Shown here in pieces: positions 10,231-21,520 of a stretch of 64,000 nt of DNA; the stretch's first letter is position 1, and the number at the start of each line of letters is the position of its first letter. The stretch covers positions 62,001 to 126,000 of the forward strand of contig JBAKBP010000783.1 of the NCBI GenBank assembly GCA_037953745.1. Direction: 5' to 3'. The position numbers and the translations under genes were made by a program. The notes under the pieces were generated by a model that was not told where the DNA came from, did not search any database, and saw only the letters and a list, made by a program, of their open reading frames with translations. This stretch comes from Lithodes maja (lineage: Eukaryota > Arthropoda > Malacostraca > Decapoda > Lithodidae).

Positions 10231-13134
10231 CTAAGCTCGTGTTGTCCTGTCTCTCTCTCTACATTTATCCAATTTTGCTTTAAAAGTTTGGATATTTCTT
10301 GCTCCCACCACCTCCCCATCCAACTTATTCCAACACTCAATGCTTCTATACGGGAAGCTGAACTTTCTTACATCAGACTTACATATAACTTTCCTCAACT
10401 TACAATCATGACCCCTGGTTCTTCCCTCGTCCCTCACCACAAAATCTCCCTTGTCGATCTTCTCAAAACCTTTCACACACTTAAACATCATGATCATGTC
10501 ACCTCTCTCTCTCCTCTCCCTCAGCGTTGGCAGCTTTAGCCTCTCCAATCTTTCCTCATAAGGCAGGTCTCTAAGGCTAGCTATCATCTTAGTGGCAACT
10601 CTCTGAACTCTTTCCAGTTTTTTATTATGTTTTATAAGGTGTGGAGACCACACCACTGCTGCATACTCCAGTCTTGGTCGTATTATTGTCCCTATTATTT
10701 TTGCTAACATCTCTTCATCTAAATAATTCAGAGCTATTCTCATGTTAGTCAACACTGCATAGGTTTCACCAGTTATTTTATTTATATGCTGTTCAGGTGA
10801 CAAGCTGTCTGTCACAACTACCCCTAGGTCTTTTGCTTTCACAGCTTTACTAATTATTTCATCTCCTATTTTATATCCCCAAGAAGGTCTATATTTACTT
10901 TTTCCCATCTCAAGAACCTGACACTTACTCGTGTTGAATTCCATTTTCCAAGTTTGACTCCACTCATATAACTTATCTAGGTCTCTCTGTAATTCTTCAC
11001 AACTACTCCTACTTGTAATATGCTTCATTAATTTTGCATCATCAGCAAACATAGATATATATGAGCCTATTCCCATTTGAAGGTCGTTGATGAAAACCAA
11101 AAACATGATTGGGGCCAACACCGATCCTTGAGGCACTCCGCTTTTTACCCTTTTCCACGAGGAGAACTTTCCTTTTATTGCTGTTCGCATTTCCCTCCCA
11201 ATTAAATAGTTTTCCATCCACTTTAATAATACTCCCTCAACCCGCCCCACAGTCCTGAGCTTCCACAACAATCTCTTATGAGGCACCTTATCAAATGCCT
11301 TCTTGAAATCTAAGTAAATACAATCCACCCACCCCTCCCTCCCTTGTACAATGTCAATTACCCTATCATAGTAACTCAACAAATTTGTGGTACACGAATG
11401 ACCTTTTCTGAACCCGAACTGCTTGCTTGAAATTATTTCCCTCTCCTCCAACATACCCACCCATCTTTTTCTAATAATCTTTTCACAAAGCTTGCATATA
11501 ACACTCGTTAAGGATACCGGTCGATAATTTAGCGGGTCTTCTTTATTTCCACTTTTATATATTGGAGTTATATTTGCTTGTTTCCATTCTAAGGGAAGTT
11601 CCCCCTTGTTTAATGAGTGTTGAACAATATTAAAAATAGGTCTCACTAGTTGTTCAGAACATTCTCTCAATACCCATCCAGCAATGTTATCTGGGCCCAT
11701 AGATTTTCTCACGTCCAATTCTTCTAACAATGATTTTAGTTCATCCTTGTTGACTTCTATCGACTCTAGTCCCTGTATCTCGTTCAATTCCACCACAGGT
11801 TCTACATAGTCATCCTCCTCCACAAACACGGATGTTAATGTATCATTCATAATTTCACACATACCCACTGTGTCTTCATATAATTGACCCTCTACCCTAA
11901 GCTTTGTTATTTTGTCCTTTATTTTTGTTTTGCCGTTGATATAACTATAGAACAGTTTGGGTTCTTTATTACATTTGTTTACTGTATCTTTTTCAAAGTT
12001 CTTTTTATCCTCTCTTATAGTCCTGACATAGTTGTTTCTAGCATTCTTATACTCATTCCATTTTTCCTCAGTGTGTCTCCTTCTCACTTTATTCCATGCA
12101 GAGTCCTTTTTGTTCTGGGCAATGTGACATCGCATGTTAAACCACTCTTTCTCCTTAACCAGCTTTCTATCCTTAAATGTTGGTACATATTTATCTACCC
12201 CCTCCCTGTAAATGTCTAGTAACATGGTGTATTTTACCTGAATATTCTGTTCTTGCTAAATAAGTGACCAATCTATATTTGCAAAGTATCCTCATGATGA
12301 TTCATAATCCGCCTTACTATAATTTAGTCTATATTCCCTATGTTCCTCCTCTCTGCCTTCCAGAAATTCCACTGTCAATTCAAACTCAATCACAGCATGA
12401 TCGCTTTTTCCCATGGGACTCAAATATGTTAGGTTCTTTATTTCTTGGGGGTCTTTGGTGAATAATAAGTCGAGTCTTGATGGTTCATCACCTCCTCTAA
12501 ATCTTGTATTTTCCATAACGTGTTGTGTTAATAGGTACCCCATTGTTAGTTCAAGAAATTTGCTACCCCAAGTATTTTCATTTGAACCCGCATCCAAACA
12601 TTCCCAATCCACCTCCCCGCAATTAAAGTCCCCTGCAAGAATAAGCCTATTTTTCCTTTTACAAATAATTTCTAACATACGCAAGGTTTCCAAAATTAAT
12701 TCATTATATTCATCGTTGCTCCAAGATTTAGTCTTAGGAGGTAAATAAACTGATACAATGTCCAATTTTGACCTATCATTATCCTCAATTTCAACTGCTA
12801 CCACTTCAGCAATGCTATCACCAAGTTTTAATTCTTTAGCAGTAATTTTATTATCTACCATGATCAACACTCCTCCTCCTAGCTTTCCTAACCTGTCTCT
12901 TCTCCATGTACTGTATCCTGCACAACTAATTATATTCGTGTCTACCTCCTGGTTAAGCTTAGTTTCAGTCAAACATACTACCCCGGGCCTCTCTCTCTTT
13001 ACATATTCGTCAAACTCAATCTTTTTGGAAATTAACCCATCAATATTTGTATACATGAACTTAGCGTTTCCAGTATTTTCCCTATTTTTCTCGTCCCTGC
13101 CGGTTCCTTTCTTTTTTTGTACGTACCCCTCCCA
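10231..13134 (-). pseudogene. LINE copy A ORF2 (endonuclease/RT), two nonsense codons
   Basis: ORF2 encodes the nicking endonuclease and reverse transcriptase used in target-primed reverse transcription. The endonuclease motifs TETKLN, GDFN, SRLDLLFT and GKSDH lie in 12292-13056. The RT follows in 10231-12225, with YRPVSLTSVICKL, SGVPQGSVLAP and the catalytic FADD at about 11038-11049. The two parts are separated by two in-frame stops between 12225 and 12300: compared with copy B, a CGA codon has become TGA and a GAG has become TAG. The C-terminal RERRERGDMIMMFK block and the normal stop are present. Confidence 0.85.
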
Positions 13135-13143
13135 ATTTATTTC

Positions 13144-13517
13144 CTAGCTTGTCTCCTCTTCTCTTGTCTCCACCTGGACTGTTTCTCGCTCCGTTTCCAC
13201 CTCCCCTCCCTCTGCCTCCACTTGGACTGTTTCTCTCTCTGCCTTCTCCCCCGTCACCCGCACCATCTCCTTTTCCCTCCCTACTTCGTCCCTTCGCTTT
13301 ATATACCATTTCTTGAGTTTTCCCTCCCACACTCTCCAGAAAAACTTCTTTTCGTCTTCTTTCGTCCTTTCTCCATTCTTTACATTTGCCTCGGTTTGCA
13401 ATTCCTTTCTTATGTTTCGATCCTCAATACTCATGTCTTTTCTAATTGTAATTTTCTTAAACTTGCTGGTCAAGTTAAGTCTCCATGTTACGTTCATTAT
13501 TGCATCCACTGTTACCA
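13144..13517 (-). pseudogene. LINE copy A ORF1, C-terminal fragment
   Basis: End of the ORF1 nucleic-acid-binding protein: the globular part (RKDMSIEDRNIRKELQTEA, KKFFWRVWEGKLKKWYIKRR) followed by a Glu/Arg/Val-rich tail. It matches residues near the end of the copy B ORF1 and is cut by the 5' truncation at 13517. Its 3' end overlaps the start of ORF2 in another frame. Confidence 0.75.
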
Positions 13518-14074
13518 CTGTGAAAAAGTTCACATGTCCACAACAGGACCACGAGGGTACATCCGAAATAGATGCCCCAAACACACGACCCAAAATACAC
13601 TGCACTGCGGGCAACCAGCCCAGGACACTCCTGCTACGCATATCCTAACCTTACTCGATACATCCCGGAGTAAACAAATGAGAAAAAACTCACTAGGGAC
13701 GCAACAAATGCGGAACCAGCGGAGCGTGGGGAGACACGTCCGGGCAGGCTGAGCGCAGAGCAGAGAAGGAGGAATGACGCCTGAATCAGCGTCTGGTCAG
13801 ATATCCACACAAGTACATCCACGATATGATGGAAAGCTTATTAGATAGTTATTCTTATTTTCTTTTTGTTTTAATTTTTTACGAAGTTTTTTCGTAGTGA
13901 GAACCCAATTCATAATGACTGAAGCCATGAGTGAGGTCGCGTGCGCTCATGATGAAGGCTCCTCAGTTTTTAAATGCTCTGCGCGGTAGATTCAAACTAC
14001 GGCGGATTAGTGTTTGAAGAGGATGCCTTATGTAATAGGCATGTTCGTCAATGATGGAGGGGCCACTAATAAAT
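13518..14074 (-). mobile_element. DIRS-B3: left end only
   Basis: Nearly the same sequence as 22866-23420 (left end of DIRS-B2) and the inverse of 37300-37860 (left end of DIRS-B1). It starts with TTAGTGGCCCCTCC after an ATTT core at 14071-14074 (AAAT on the plus strand) and stops abruptly at the LINE copy A truncation point. It inserted into DIRS-B2 within the RT region. Confidence 0.8.
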
Positions 14075-14240
14075 ACGCCGTTGTCGGCTGACGTAAGCGA
14101 GGTCGCCGGAGCCACTGCCAAGTGATGCCTTTGCGTGCCACCATCCTTGCCCAAGTGTTTAACGGCCATGCTTGGTGACACGTTCGGAACGACCCAGTTA
14201 GCAGACAAGGGTTCGCCGGCTGTACTACCCTCGGATCCAC
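14075..14240 (-). pseudogene. DIRS-B2 start of RT, cut by DIRS-B3
   Basis: The minus-strand sequence parallels 46310-46485 of DIRS-B1 (VVQPANPCLLTGSFR..., then HLGKDGGTQRHHLAV in another frame). It ends where DIRS-B1 would read CAAATTTTG, at the ATTT core used by the next element. Confidence 0.65.
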
Positions 14241-14441
14241 TCGCCCTGGGAATGAGAGAGATATTAGTTTTTTGATGGTGGTGGAGGTGGTGGTGGTGGA
14301 CGCTTCGCCGGCTGGCTGGCGTTGGCAGAAGACGGGCCCTGACCTGGTTTATTATAGCCTCGTCCTTTCTGACCTGTAAACTTACCCTGTTTATACCTGT
14401 ACTGACCTTGAGGGGAGGAGGACTTAGGTAGATGAAAGGGC

Positions 14442-16901
14442 TTAGATCCCCCCCGGCTGTGCTTTTGCGACTGGCTTGGGTTTGGGGAAGTTAAAGGCAG
14501 GTTTCTTAGAAGGGGCGGGACTATGTTTAAAGGTCTGAGCCATATTAAAAACTGTTCTCCACACCTCAGGGGACATTAAAGAGGGAGTGAGCACTGGTGA
14601 CATGACCACCTGATTCGCAATACGATCAGGAAGCTTCCGTACCAAGGACATCCTGAGATCTTGTCGAGCTCGCACCGCCTCAAGCAAGGCTGTGCGTATG
14701 TCACCCAATGACTGAATTGACGACTGAAGGAGCAGTCGCCGAGACAGTTCAACCGATCTTCTGGCATCCGCATCTGCGATTGCCTGAGTGGACCGGAGCA
14801 TCGATTTAGCGACCTGTTGCGTCACAATGTACTGTGAGAAAAGTCTAAATGCTTTCCCCCGTAGCCTAAATTCTCGGTCTAGGTGAGTTGGGGTAGGGGT
14901 AGTGAAAGGGTCCTTGAGTTCACATAAATTGATTTTGGGGGCAGCTAAGAAATCAAACAAAGCCGAAGGGACTCCGCCGGCAGAACACACTGGCATAGAG
15001 AACCAAGAATGACTATCCTGAGGGATCTGGTGGGAAGATTTTGAGGTGAAGGTGGTCGCAAAGTTCTGAGCCTCCGTCTCCCATTCCACCCAAGGTCCCG
15101 GACCCAACTGCCCCACCTTCAACACTGGATTAGCGGCTGAGTCTGTGACAGTTCGCAAATCGAGTTCTGGTGTGAGAGCTGACAGTGTCTTTATGTCATT
15201 AAAACCATCCTGTTTGGACCAGTCAGAAAACAGTCTCGAAGCTGAGGCAGGGGGCAGGGCAAGTTTAGCAGTATAAACAAAATAGTCCTGGTGATAATAA
15301 TGAGGAATGGCCTTAACATTAACATCTAGTACATTCCCCAAAGTATCCAAGGCCCGTAATTTTTTAGATTTATTGCCTTGTATTACCCACTCTCGTGGCA
15401 CTAGAAGTTCCCCTCACAAGGTAGGTTGAGCGACCTCTGGTTTAGTAGGGATCAAGCGTACCCATGACTCATCCGGACCGTACAGTAAGGGCATAGCTAC
15501 CTTTTTCATAGGTGCTTTATCTAAAGGGGGCGGATTGACATCCGTTATAACCCTTACATTAGAAGTAGTCAGTGCCGCCGTAGTGACCACCGATGGTGAT
15601 ATAGAGGGAGGGTGAGGGATCTGAGTCAAGGCAATAGAAGTCATCAGAGGCCGGACATTAGAACTTATCATAGGAGCTCCCAGGTCCACTGTAGGAGTCT
15701 CCGGCTGTTGGCCAAAAATTTTAGTGAGCGCATTAACCAGCAGCCCATCTATTTCCTCTGCTGTGACAAATTTATTCGATGATGAACTCAAAGGTGAATC
15801 ATTACGATCCTGTGCGGCGTCTAAAACTGAACCCGACTCTTGCACTTCCATGTCTGAGATGATAGATACCTCGTCTTTGTCATCCGGCTCACCATGAGAG
15901 GATTCCGCCGAAGCCGGAGTCCCATCTTGTTGCCAAGACAAGTCAGGAATAGATGATGGGATCGCCGCGTCCCGGTGGACCTCAGCCACTGTTTGAGGAG
16001 TTTGAGCCAGAGATTGAGAATACCGCCAAACACCCAGGCCTTGGCCTGCACTCCCTTGGGAGTCCGAAATACCCTCAATCATGGAGCTCCCACTTGACTC
16101 TGCCCTTGGACGATCACTGTCCACTGAACTTTCCAATTCTAGGGTTAAAATACTAAGTGGTAAACTGTCTTTTGGTACTGGCACTAAACTATCTCCATGA
16201 GATTGAACACTAGCTCTGTCGGGGGTAGAGGTATGACGAGAGGCACTAGACTCCGGTGAACGCCGGGAGGCCTTCCGATCATGTGAGGCCTTTCGAGAAG
16301 ATTTGTGGCTACGGTGCGACCGCGAACTGCTCTTGGATTTAGAAGATTTCTCGCTATATCCACTTGTTGACCCCTCTGTCTTACTCTTCTTGCTTGTTGG
16401 TGAAGAAGAGAGACTCGGCGGCTGCTGTCTAAGCGGGGACCTGGACTTAGATCTCGACCGTGACGAGGAGGCTGCCACCGGGGGCGTCGGTTCTCGCTGT
16501 CGCTTAAATGTGCCTGGGACTGGAGCAAGTATAGAACCCTGTCCAGTCTCCGCCGGTTTACGAACAGTTACTCTAGAGGGACGTTTAATGGGAGGGTGCT
16601 CAATTAGTAACTTATCCCACAGCGGGACGTTATCGCATTGAAGTGACTTATGAGCCACAGTAGTAGTATAAGTGGTCATTTGCTGCCTGACCTCCCTTAA
16701 GGCGACCGCTGCGGTCTTATCATAGTCTTGTAAAACTTTAAAGCTGAGTTGAGAGCAAAAGGTACAGTTTCGCATCACCCACAGACCCCTTGAGCGGTCT
16801 AGACATTTAACACATTTTATACAAAGGGTGTGCGCAAAACTAGGGATACCTGAACAGGCGGGCGTAATGCATAAAGCAAAAACCGGGGCAAAGGTAGCCA
16901 T
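14442..16901 (-). pseudogene. DIRS-B2 Gag, one nonsense codon
   Basis: Gag-like protein expected to package the RNA. It starts at ATG 16901. Like the intact DIRS-B1 Gag it has a Cys-rich N-terminus (CITPACSGIPSF, CVKC, CTFCS), an Arg/Ser-rich segment (SSSRSRSKSRSPLRQQP) and a conserved C-terminal domain (VPREWVIQGNKSKKLRALD through LRMSLVRKLPDRIANQ). A TGA at about 15411-15413 splits it into 495- and 319-residue parts; in DIRS-B1 the same site is sense. No other break is seen, so the stop looks recent. Confidence 0.8.
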
Positions 16902-17340
16902 GATAGAGACTGGTGGGAAACTACTCCAGGTTCTCTATAGACTCGCCGGGGCCCAGCTCTGGAAAAAAAGAAAATTTCCAGGAATTAATGCTCATAAGGT
17001 TAACCCAACATGTTCGCACACAAGTGTTAATAACCCGCCGGGTAACGAGACGTAATACTCAACGATCACAGCTCGCTACGCGGTGGGGTTCCTACGTAAA
17101 GATATCAGAATGTCTGAATTTGTCCAAGAGATTTAAGAATACCCTCTGGCACAATATCACAAACCAGCATGGCGTTTATAAATGAATTAGTCTTTCCGGT
17201 GGTGTTTGTTTCAAGATTCAATATTGGGAAAAAAAAATTAAAAAAAACGCCGGCCCCCGAATTATCTCGTAGATAAAAAACTGGGAAGCCTGACAAATAT
17301 ACGAGATCTAACTTCTCCCGAAGTATCTTTTTAGATCGCC

Positions 17341-17624
17341 GTATGCTGAAGGCGGCGATACAAAACGTATCCCTCAATTGTCTGGTTAACTAACTGAATT
17401 GTAAATTCGTTATTCCCACCCTTCCAGGGAGCACCCGCCGGGTGTGAATATTAGTTTAAAAAACGTTAACTCCAATTGCGCCGTATGCTGAAGGCGGCGA
17501 TACAAAACGTATCCCTCAATTGTCTGGTTAACTAACTGAATTGTAAATTCGTTATTCCCACCCTTCCAGGGAGCACCCGCCGGGCGTGAATAATAGTTTA
17601 AAAAACGTTAACCCCAATTGTGCC
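17341..17624 (-). repeat. Two of three tandem 140-bp units in the DIRS-B2 leader
   Basis: 17341-17480 and 17481-17620 are almost identical, each starting GTATGCTGAAGGCGGCGATA and ending near AACGTTAACYCCAATTG. A third, more diverged unit lies on the other side of the piggyBac at about 21919-22045. DIRS-B1 has one such unit, at about 43030-43180. Confidence 0.85.
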
Positions 17625-17815
17625 TTAACCCCTCCAACCTGGATGGGCTCTTCCATAACAAACTCGGCCCGCGCAACCCGGATGGCCTCTTGAACGCCCC
17701 TTGCTTGCATGCTTGCTTTTCGAAAGCCGCGCGTAAATTTTGGTATCATGGGACGGTAGGTGGCGCCACCCGGCGTAAACGACGCCACAACAACAGTATC
17801 TACCCCGACGCCATC

Positions 17816-20716
17816 ATGGACAGTACGCCAAATAGTGATTCCGCTATGTCCGACATCGTGCTTCCTACGACGCCCTTGCTAGTTCGTCGCGTCTTACCCC
17901 GACGCCATCGCCTAAATGTGTTATCTCCCGGAGGTATTGAGACGACTTTGAGACTTTATGAGCGAGCTGATGCCAAGCATATTGTTGATGATGAAGTCAG
18001 TGACGACTCGAGTAATTATAAGTCGAGTGATTATGGCCATCAGAGTGAGAAAGAAGAGCAATTCCTGGGATTTGCGAGAGAAATTGACAGTGATGAGAGT
18101 GATGTAGGTGATGTACCATTTATTGGGGAAGCTGGTTTACCTAAAGACAGTGAACTTGGGAGAGTAAGTGAGTGGGAGAGTTCAAGGTCACTCACCAAAT
18201 TTCGCATAAGTGACACGACTCCAAGCCCTTCCCCAGGTAAATCGCCTTTCAAGCTACATTTGTATAAGCAAAAAATACTTGAGAAGGCGGCCGCGGCAGC
18301 TAGGGAACAAGCAAAAATACTTGGTGAGGATGAGGCTGTGAGTGAGGGTCAGCGTGGTGACCCTTCTCGACCGCCATTGTCTCCCTTATCTACCCACGCC
18401 ACCCAAGATGACCCGGATGCCCCGCATTCTTCCCCACCACCCCCACCATTGCCAAGGGTTGAGGACCCCCCACTTTCGGCCTATTTGCCTCCTAGGTCCC
18501 CCGACAGGAGACATACTGTTGCCGAAAAGGGGAAAGGTAGAAAATATACGAAGAAAATTAAGAAAAGTAAGAGAGTTTTGTTCGAGGCTCCCGCGGCGGC
18601 GTCCACCCCGGCCGGCCCCAGCCATACGTCCCCGCAACTGTCCCCGCAACTTTCCCTACGGTCCTCCCCACCTCTCCCGCCTTCAACATGTCTTCCTGCA
18701 GAAGTCTTTGAGCTCGCATCACCAATACCTGGGCCTAGTGAAAGTGAATCATTGCTTTCTGTCACTCGTCGCAGGCCAAGGAGCCCGGGACCTCGGGGGG
18801 ACACAGCCTCACCTGCCACTCCTTCCCCACTTCGCCCACCCGCACGCCGCCCACGCATCACTGGTTCCCCGCCAGATTATGTGGGGGACACTGATGATGA
18901 AGGGCACCTCTCTGAAGACTCTGGCCATGATTACATAGGTCCAGCGTCAGGGCAAGATGACCACTCTGACGATGAATATATGGACATCGACGACCCTCGA
19001 CCCACCCGCTTGGCCCGGCGTCGTGCTGCCCGTCGTGCTGCCCGCCGCCCTGGCCGACGCCCTCGCCGCCCTAGGGCGCGCGCCTCCCGAGTTGGCCGTG
19101 GGCGTGCTGGGCCACCAGCTGGAGCTCCTCGTCAGCGTAGACAAGACCCATTCTACGTTTTTCAGTGGCAAGACGTAGTTGATGGGGATGGATACAACCC
19201 TGATGTGCCAGCTTTTGATGAGGTACTGGAGGGTTCAGGCATTACCCCCAATTTTCCTGCAGGCCCCAATGCTCCACCACATGAACTATTTGAGGCATTC
19301 TTTGATGAGGAGGTGGTAGGCTATGTTGTCAAAGAGACAAATAAGCAGCACCAATACCAGGTCCACTTTTTGGGCAAGGTGACCAAGGGCCACATGAGGA
19401 AGTGGACCCCAGTGACTCATAAAGAATTCATGGTGTTCCTGGCACTCACCATGCTAATGCCTCATGTCAAGAAGCATAGGTTGCCTGACTATTGGATCAC
19501 CAATGATCTGATTTCCACCCCTGCCTTCGGGAAATATATGGCTCGCGACCGGTACCTTGATATCCTCGCAGCGCTCCATCTTGTCACCAACCTTGACGTC
19601 CACCTCCCAGACAAGCTGTGGAAGATTAGGACGTTGTATGAGATGATGCGAGAACGCTTCACCTCCTACTTCAAGCCCTTCCGCAAGGTCGTCATTGACG
19701 AGTCTCTTGTGCTGTTCCGGGGAAAACTCAGCTATCGGCAGTACATCCCCTCAAAAAGACATCGCTTTGGCATAAAATTCTTTGTGCTGTGCGACTGCCA
19801 AACTGGCTATGTCCTGGATTTCCTGGTCTACAGTGGGAAGGAAGGGGACTTGCTTGTGGACCCCCTCATTGGCTTTGGCGGAGCAGTGGTGCAAGCCATG
19901 ATGGACCGCTACTTCCATAAGAATCACGTCCTCTACACGGACAATTATTACACGTCCCCCACTCTCTCACAGTACCTGCATGAGCGCAAGACGGGGACTG
20001 TAGGCACAGTACGAGGGAAAAGGAAGGGCATGCCACCTTTCCCTCCAAAGACCAAAAAAGGTGATGTCTTCAAGAAGAAGTCGGGGCCCATTCTGGCTAT
20101 CCACTGGCACGACCAGCGGAAGGTCAACCTCCTGAGCACCATCCACAAGGGGGAAATGGTGGAGACTGGCAAGGTGGATCGCCGCACCCAGGCCAGGGTG
20201 ACCAAGCCCGATGCTGTCCTGGACTACAACATCAACATGAGGCTGGTGGACAAGTCCGACATGCAGATAGGCTTCATTGACTGCCTGCGTACCTCGTGCA
20301 GATGGTACAAAAAGTTCTTTCTGCATATGGTGGACATGTCAGTTCTGAATGCCTACAATATATACAGGCTTCGGAATGAGAACCCACCCCTGAAGTTCAA
20401 TAGCCTGCGGAGGTTCCAAAAGCAGGTGTTGACGGAGCTCCTGGAGAAGTATGCTACGCCACAGAGGGCAGTGGCACATCCTGGGCCCGCCGTTCTCGAC
20501 CGCTTGCAGTCTGGTCAATACTTGCTTAGGCACAGGCTTGGTTTCCTGCCTCAGAATGAATCAGGAAGAACACAGCAGAAGCGGTGCCATGTCTGCTACA
20601 ACAGCAGGGTGAGGCCGAACCCAGGTAAAAAGTCAACCATGGAGTGTGTGACGTGCAAGGTGGCACTCTGTGCTGTAGAGTGCTTCTTTGATTACCACTC
20701 CAAGCTGGAGTTCTAA
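17816..20716 (+). CDS. piggyBac transposase, 966 aa from first internal ATG
   Basis: DDD transposase that cuts the element out at TTAA and reinserts it. The frame is open from upstream of the element, but the first ATG inside it is at 17816 (MDSTPNSDSAMSD). Residues 1 to about 480 are low-complexity: acidic Ser/Asp patches, Pro-rich stretches and a basic RRAARRAARRPGRRPRR run, much longer than the N-terminus of classical piggyBac. The catalytic domain follows, with D628 (VVIDESLVLFRG), D709 (LYTDNYYTS) and D812 (RLVDKSD). The spacing of 81 and 103 is close to that of the known family. The C-terminus is a Cys/His cross-brace (CHVC...CVTC...C...C...YH) at about 920-960, as in piggyBac DNA-binding tails. 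No stop or frameshift is seen. The TIR/TTAA context argues against a domesticated host gene. Confidence 0.92.
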   Translation: MDSTPNSDSAMSDIVLPTTPLLVRRVLPRRHRLNVLSPGGIETTLRLYERADAKHIVDDEVSDDSSNYKSSDYGHQSEKEEQFLGFAREIDSDESDVGDVPFIGEAGLPKDSELGRVSEWESSRSLTKFRISDTTPSPSPGKSPFKLHLYKQKILEKAAAAAREQAKILGEDEAVSEGQRGDPSRPPLSPLSTHATQDDPDAPHSSPPPPPLPRVEDPPLSAYLPPRSPDRRHTVAEKGKGRKYTKKIKKSKRVLFEAPAAASTPAGPSHTSPQLSPQLSLRSSPPLPPSTCLPAEVFELASPIPGPSESESLLSVTRRRPRSPGPRGDTASPATPSPLRPPARRPRITGSPPDYVGDTDDEGHLSEDSGHDYIGPASGQDDHSDDEYMDIDDPRPTRLARRRAARRAARRPGRRPRRPRARASRVGRGRAGPPAGAPRQRRQDPFYVFQWQDVVDGDGYNPDVPAFDEVLEGSGITPNFPAGPNAPPHELFEAFFDEEVVGYVVKETNKQHQYQVHFLGKVTKGHMRKWTPVTHKEFMVFLALTMLMPHVKKHRLPDYWITNDLISTPAFGKYMARDRYLDILAALHLVTNLDVHLPDKLWKIRTLYEMMRERFTSYFKPFRKVVIDESLVLFRGKLSYRQYIPSKRHRFGIKFFVLCDCQTGYVLDFLVYSGKEGDLLVDPLIGFGGAVVQAMMDRYFHKNHVLYTDNYYTSPTLSQYLHERKTGTVGTVRGKRKGMPPFPPKTKKGDVFKKKSGPILAIHWHDQRKVNLLSTIHKGEMVETGKVDRRTQARVTKPDAVLDYNINMRLVDKSDMQIGFIDCLRTSCRWYKKFFLHMVDMSVLNAYNIYRLRNENPPLKFNSLRRFQKQVLTELLEKYATPQRAVAHPGPAVLDRLQSGQYLLRHRLGFLPQNESGRTQQKRCHVCYNSRVRPNPGKKSTMECVTCKVALCAVECFFDYHSKLEF

Positions 20717-20992
20717 TAATCATACTGAAATTGCCAAATAAAATGACAATATGTACACTATAATTATATACTGTATAGGCAAAAAGTGGAAGAAAACCAA
20801 TTTATTGTAATACAAAAGTCAAGTATTATGAGAAAATTGATACAAATACAATTCCACCATAATAATATGTGAAAGTGACACATATGTATATACCAAGTGA
20901 CATTCATATGATTAGAACCTATAGAAATATATAAATCAGTGAAAAAAGACACAATAAATTGTATATAAAACGTTTACAAATCATATAACTAA
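20717..20992. other. piggyBac 3' untranslated region
   Basis: A/T-rich sequence after the transposase stop, with AATAAA at about 20738 as a possible polyadenylation signal and scattered AAGTGACA motifs that foreshadow the tandem repeat. Confidence 0.4.
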
Positions 20993-21520
20993 GTGAAAGT
21001 GACACAAGACCTAATATTTGATGGCCAAAGTATAATAAATACCTGTGATAACGAATAATCAGTGCCTAATACAACAATAACCTACCTCAATTACTTATAA
21101 AATGTACGGTATCGAGTGAAAATGAGCATTATCAGTGACAGTGACACTCTCTAAAACATATTTGTCAAAGTGAAAGTGACACAAGACCTAATATTTGATG
21201 GCCAAAGTATAATAAACACCTGTGATAACGAATAATCAGTGCCTAATACAACAATAACCTACCTCAATTACTAATAAAATGTACGGTATCGAGTGAAAAT
21301 GAGCATTATCAGTGACAGTGACACTCTCTAAAGCATATTTGTCAAAGTGAAAGTGACACAAGACCTAATATTTGATGGCCAAAGTATAATAAACACCTGT
21401 GATAACGAATAATCAGTGCCTAATACAACAATAACCTACCTCAATTACTAATAAAATGTACGGTATCGAGTGAAAATTAGCAATATCAGTGACAGTGATA
21501 CCCTAATAAACATATTTTAT
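20993..21520 (+). repeat. Three tandem 177-bp units in piggyBac 3' region
   Basis: Units start at 20993, 21170 and 21347 with GTGAAAGTGACACAAGACC. They are nearly identical; the third diverges at its end. Each unit contains repeated GTGACA-type hexamers. Confidence 0.9.

Larger units (their letters stand above)
10188..13517 (-). mobile_element. CR1/L2-like LINE, copy A (5'-truncated)
   Basis: A minus-strand LINE with the end of ORF1, ORF2 (endonuclease plus RT) and a 3' end made of tandem TTAGGTGAGTACAA-type units (10188-10210). It is nearly identical to copy B on the plus strand (47873-51700) wherever I compared them. It is truncated at 13517, just after the sequence for ORF1 VTVDAIMNVTWRLN. 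The left flank is DIRS-A1 and the right flank is DIRS-B3, so the insertion sits at a joint between different elements. Confidence 0.85.

Noticed and set aside
18386..18861. Antisense proteins opposite the piggyBac N-terminus
   Set aside because: They arise from the Pro/Ser-rich composition of the sense frame and have no family resemblance.
20993..21520. CRISPR array
   Set aside because: The repeat unit is 177 bp with no spacers, in eukaryotic DNA; it is a tandem repeat in a transposon.
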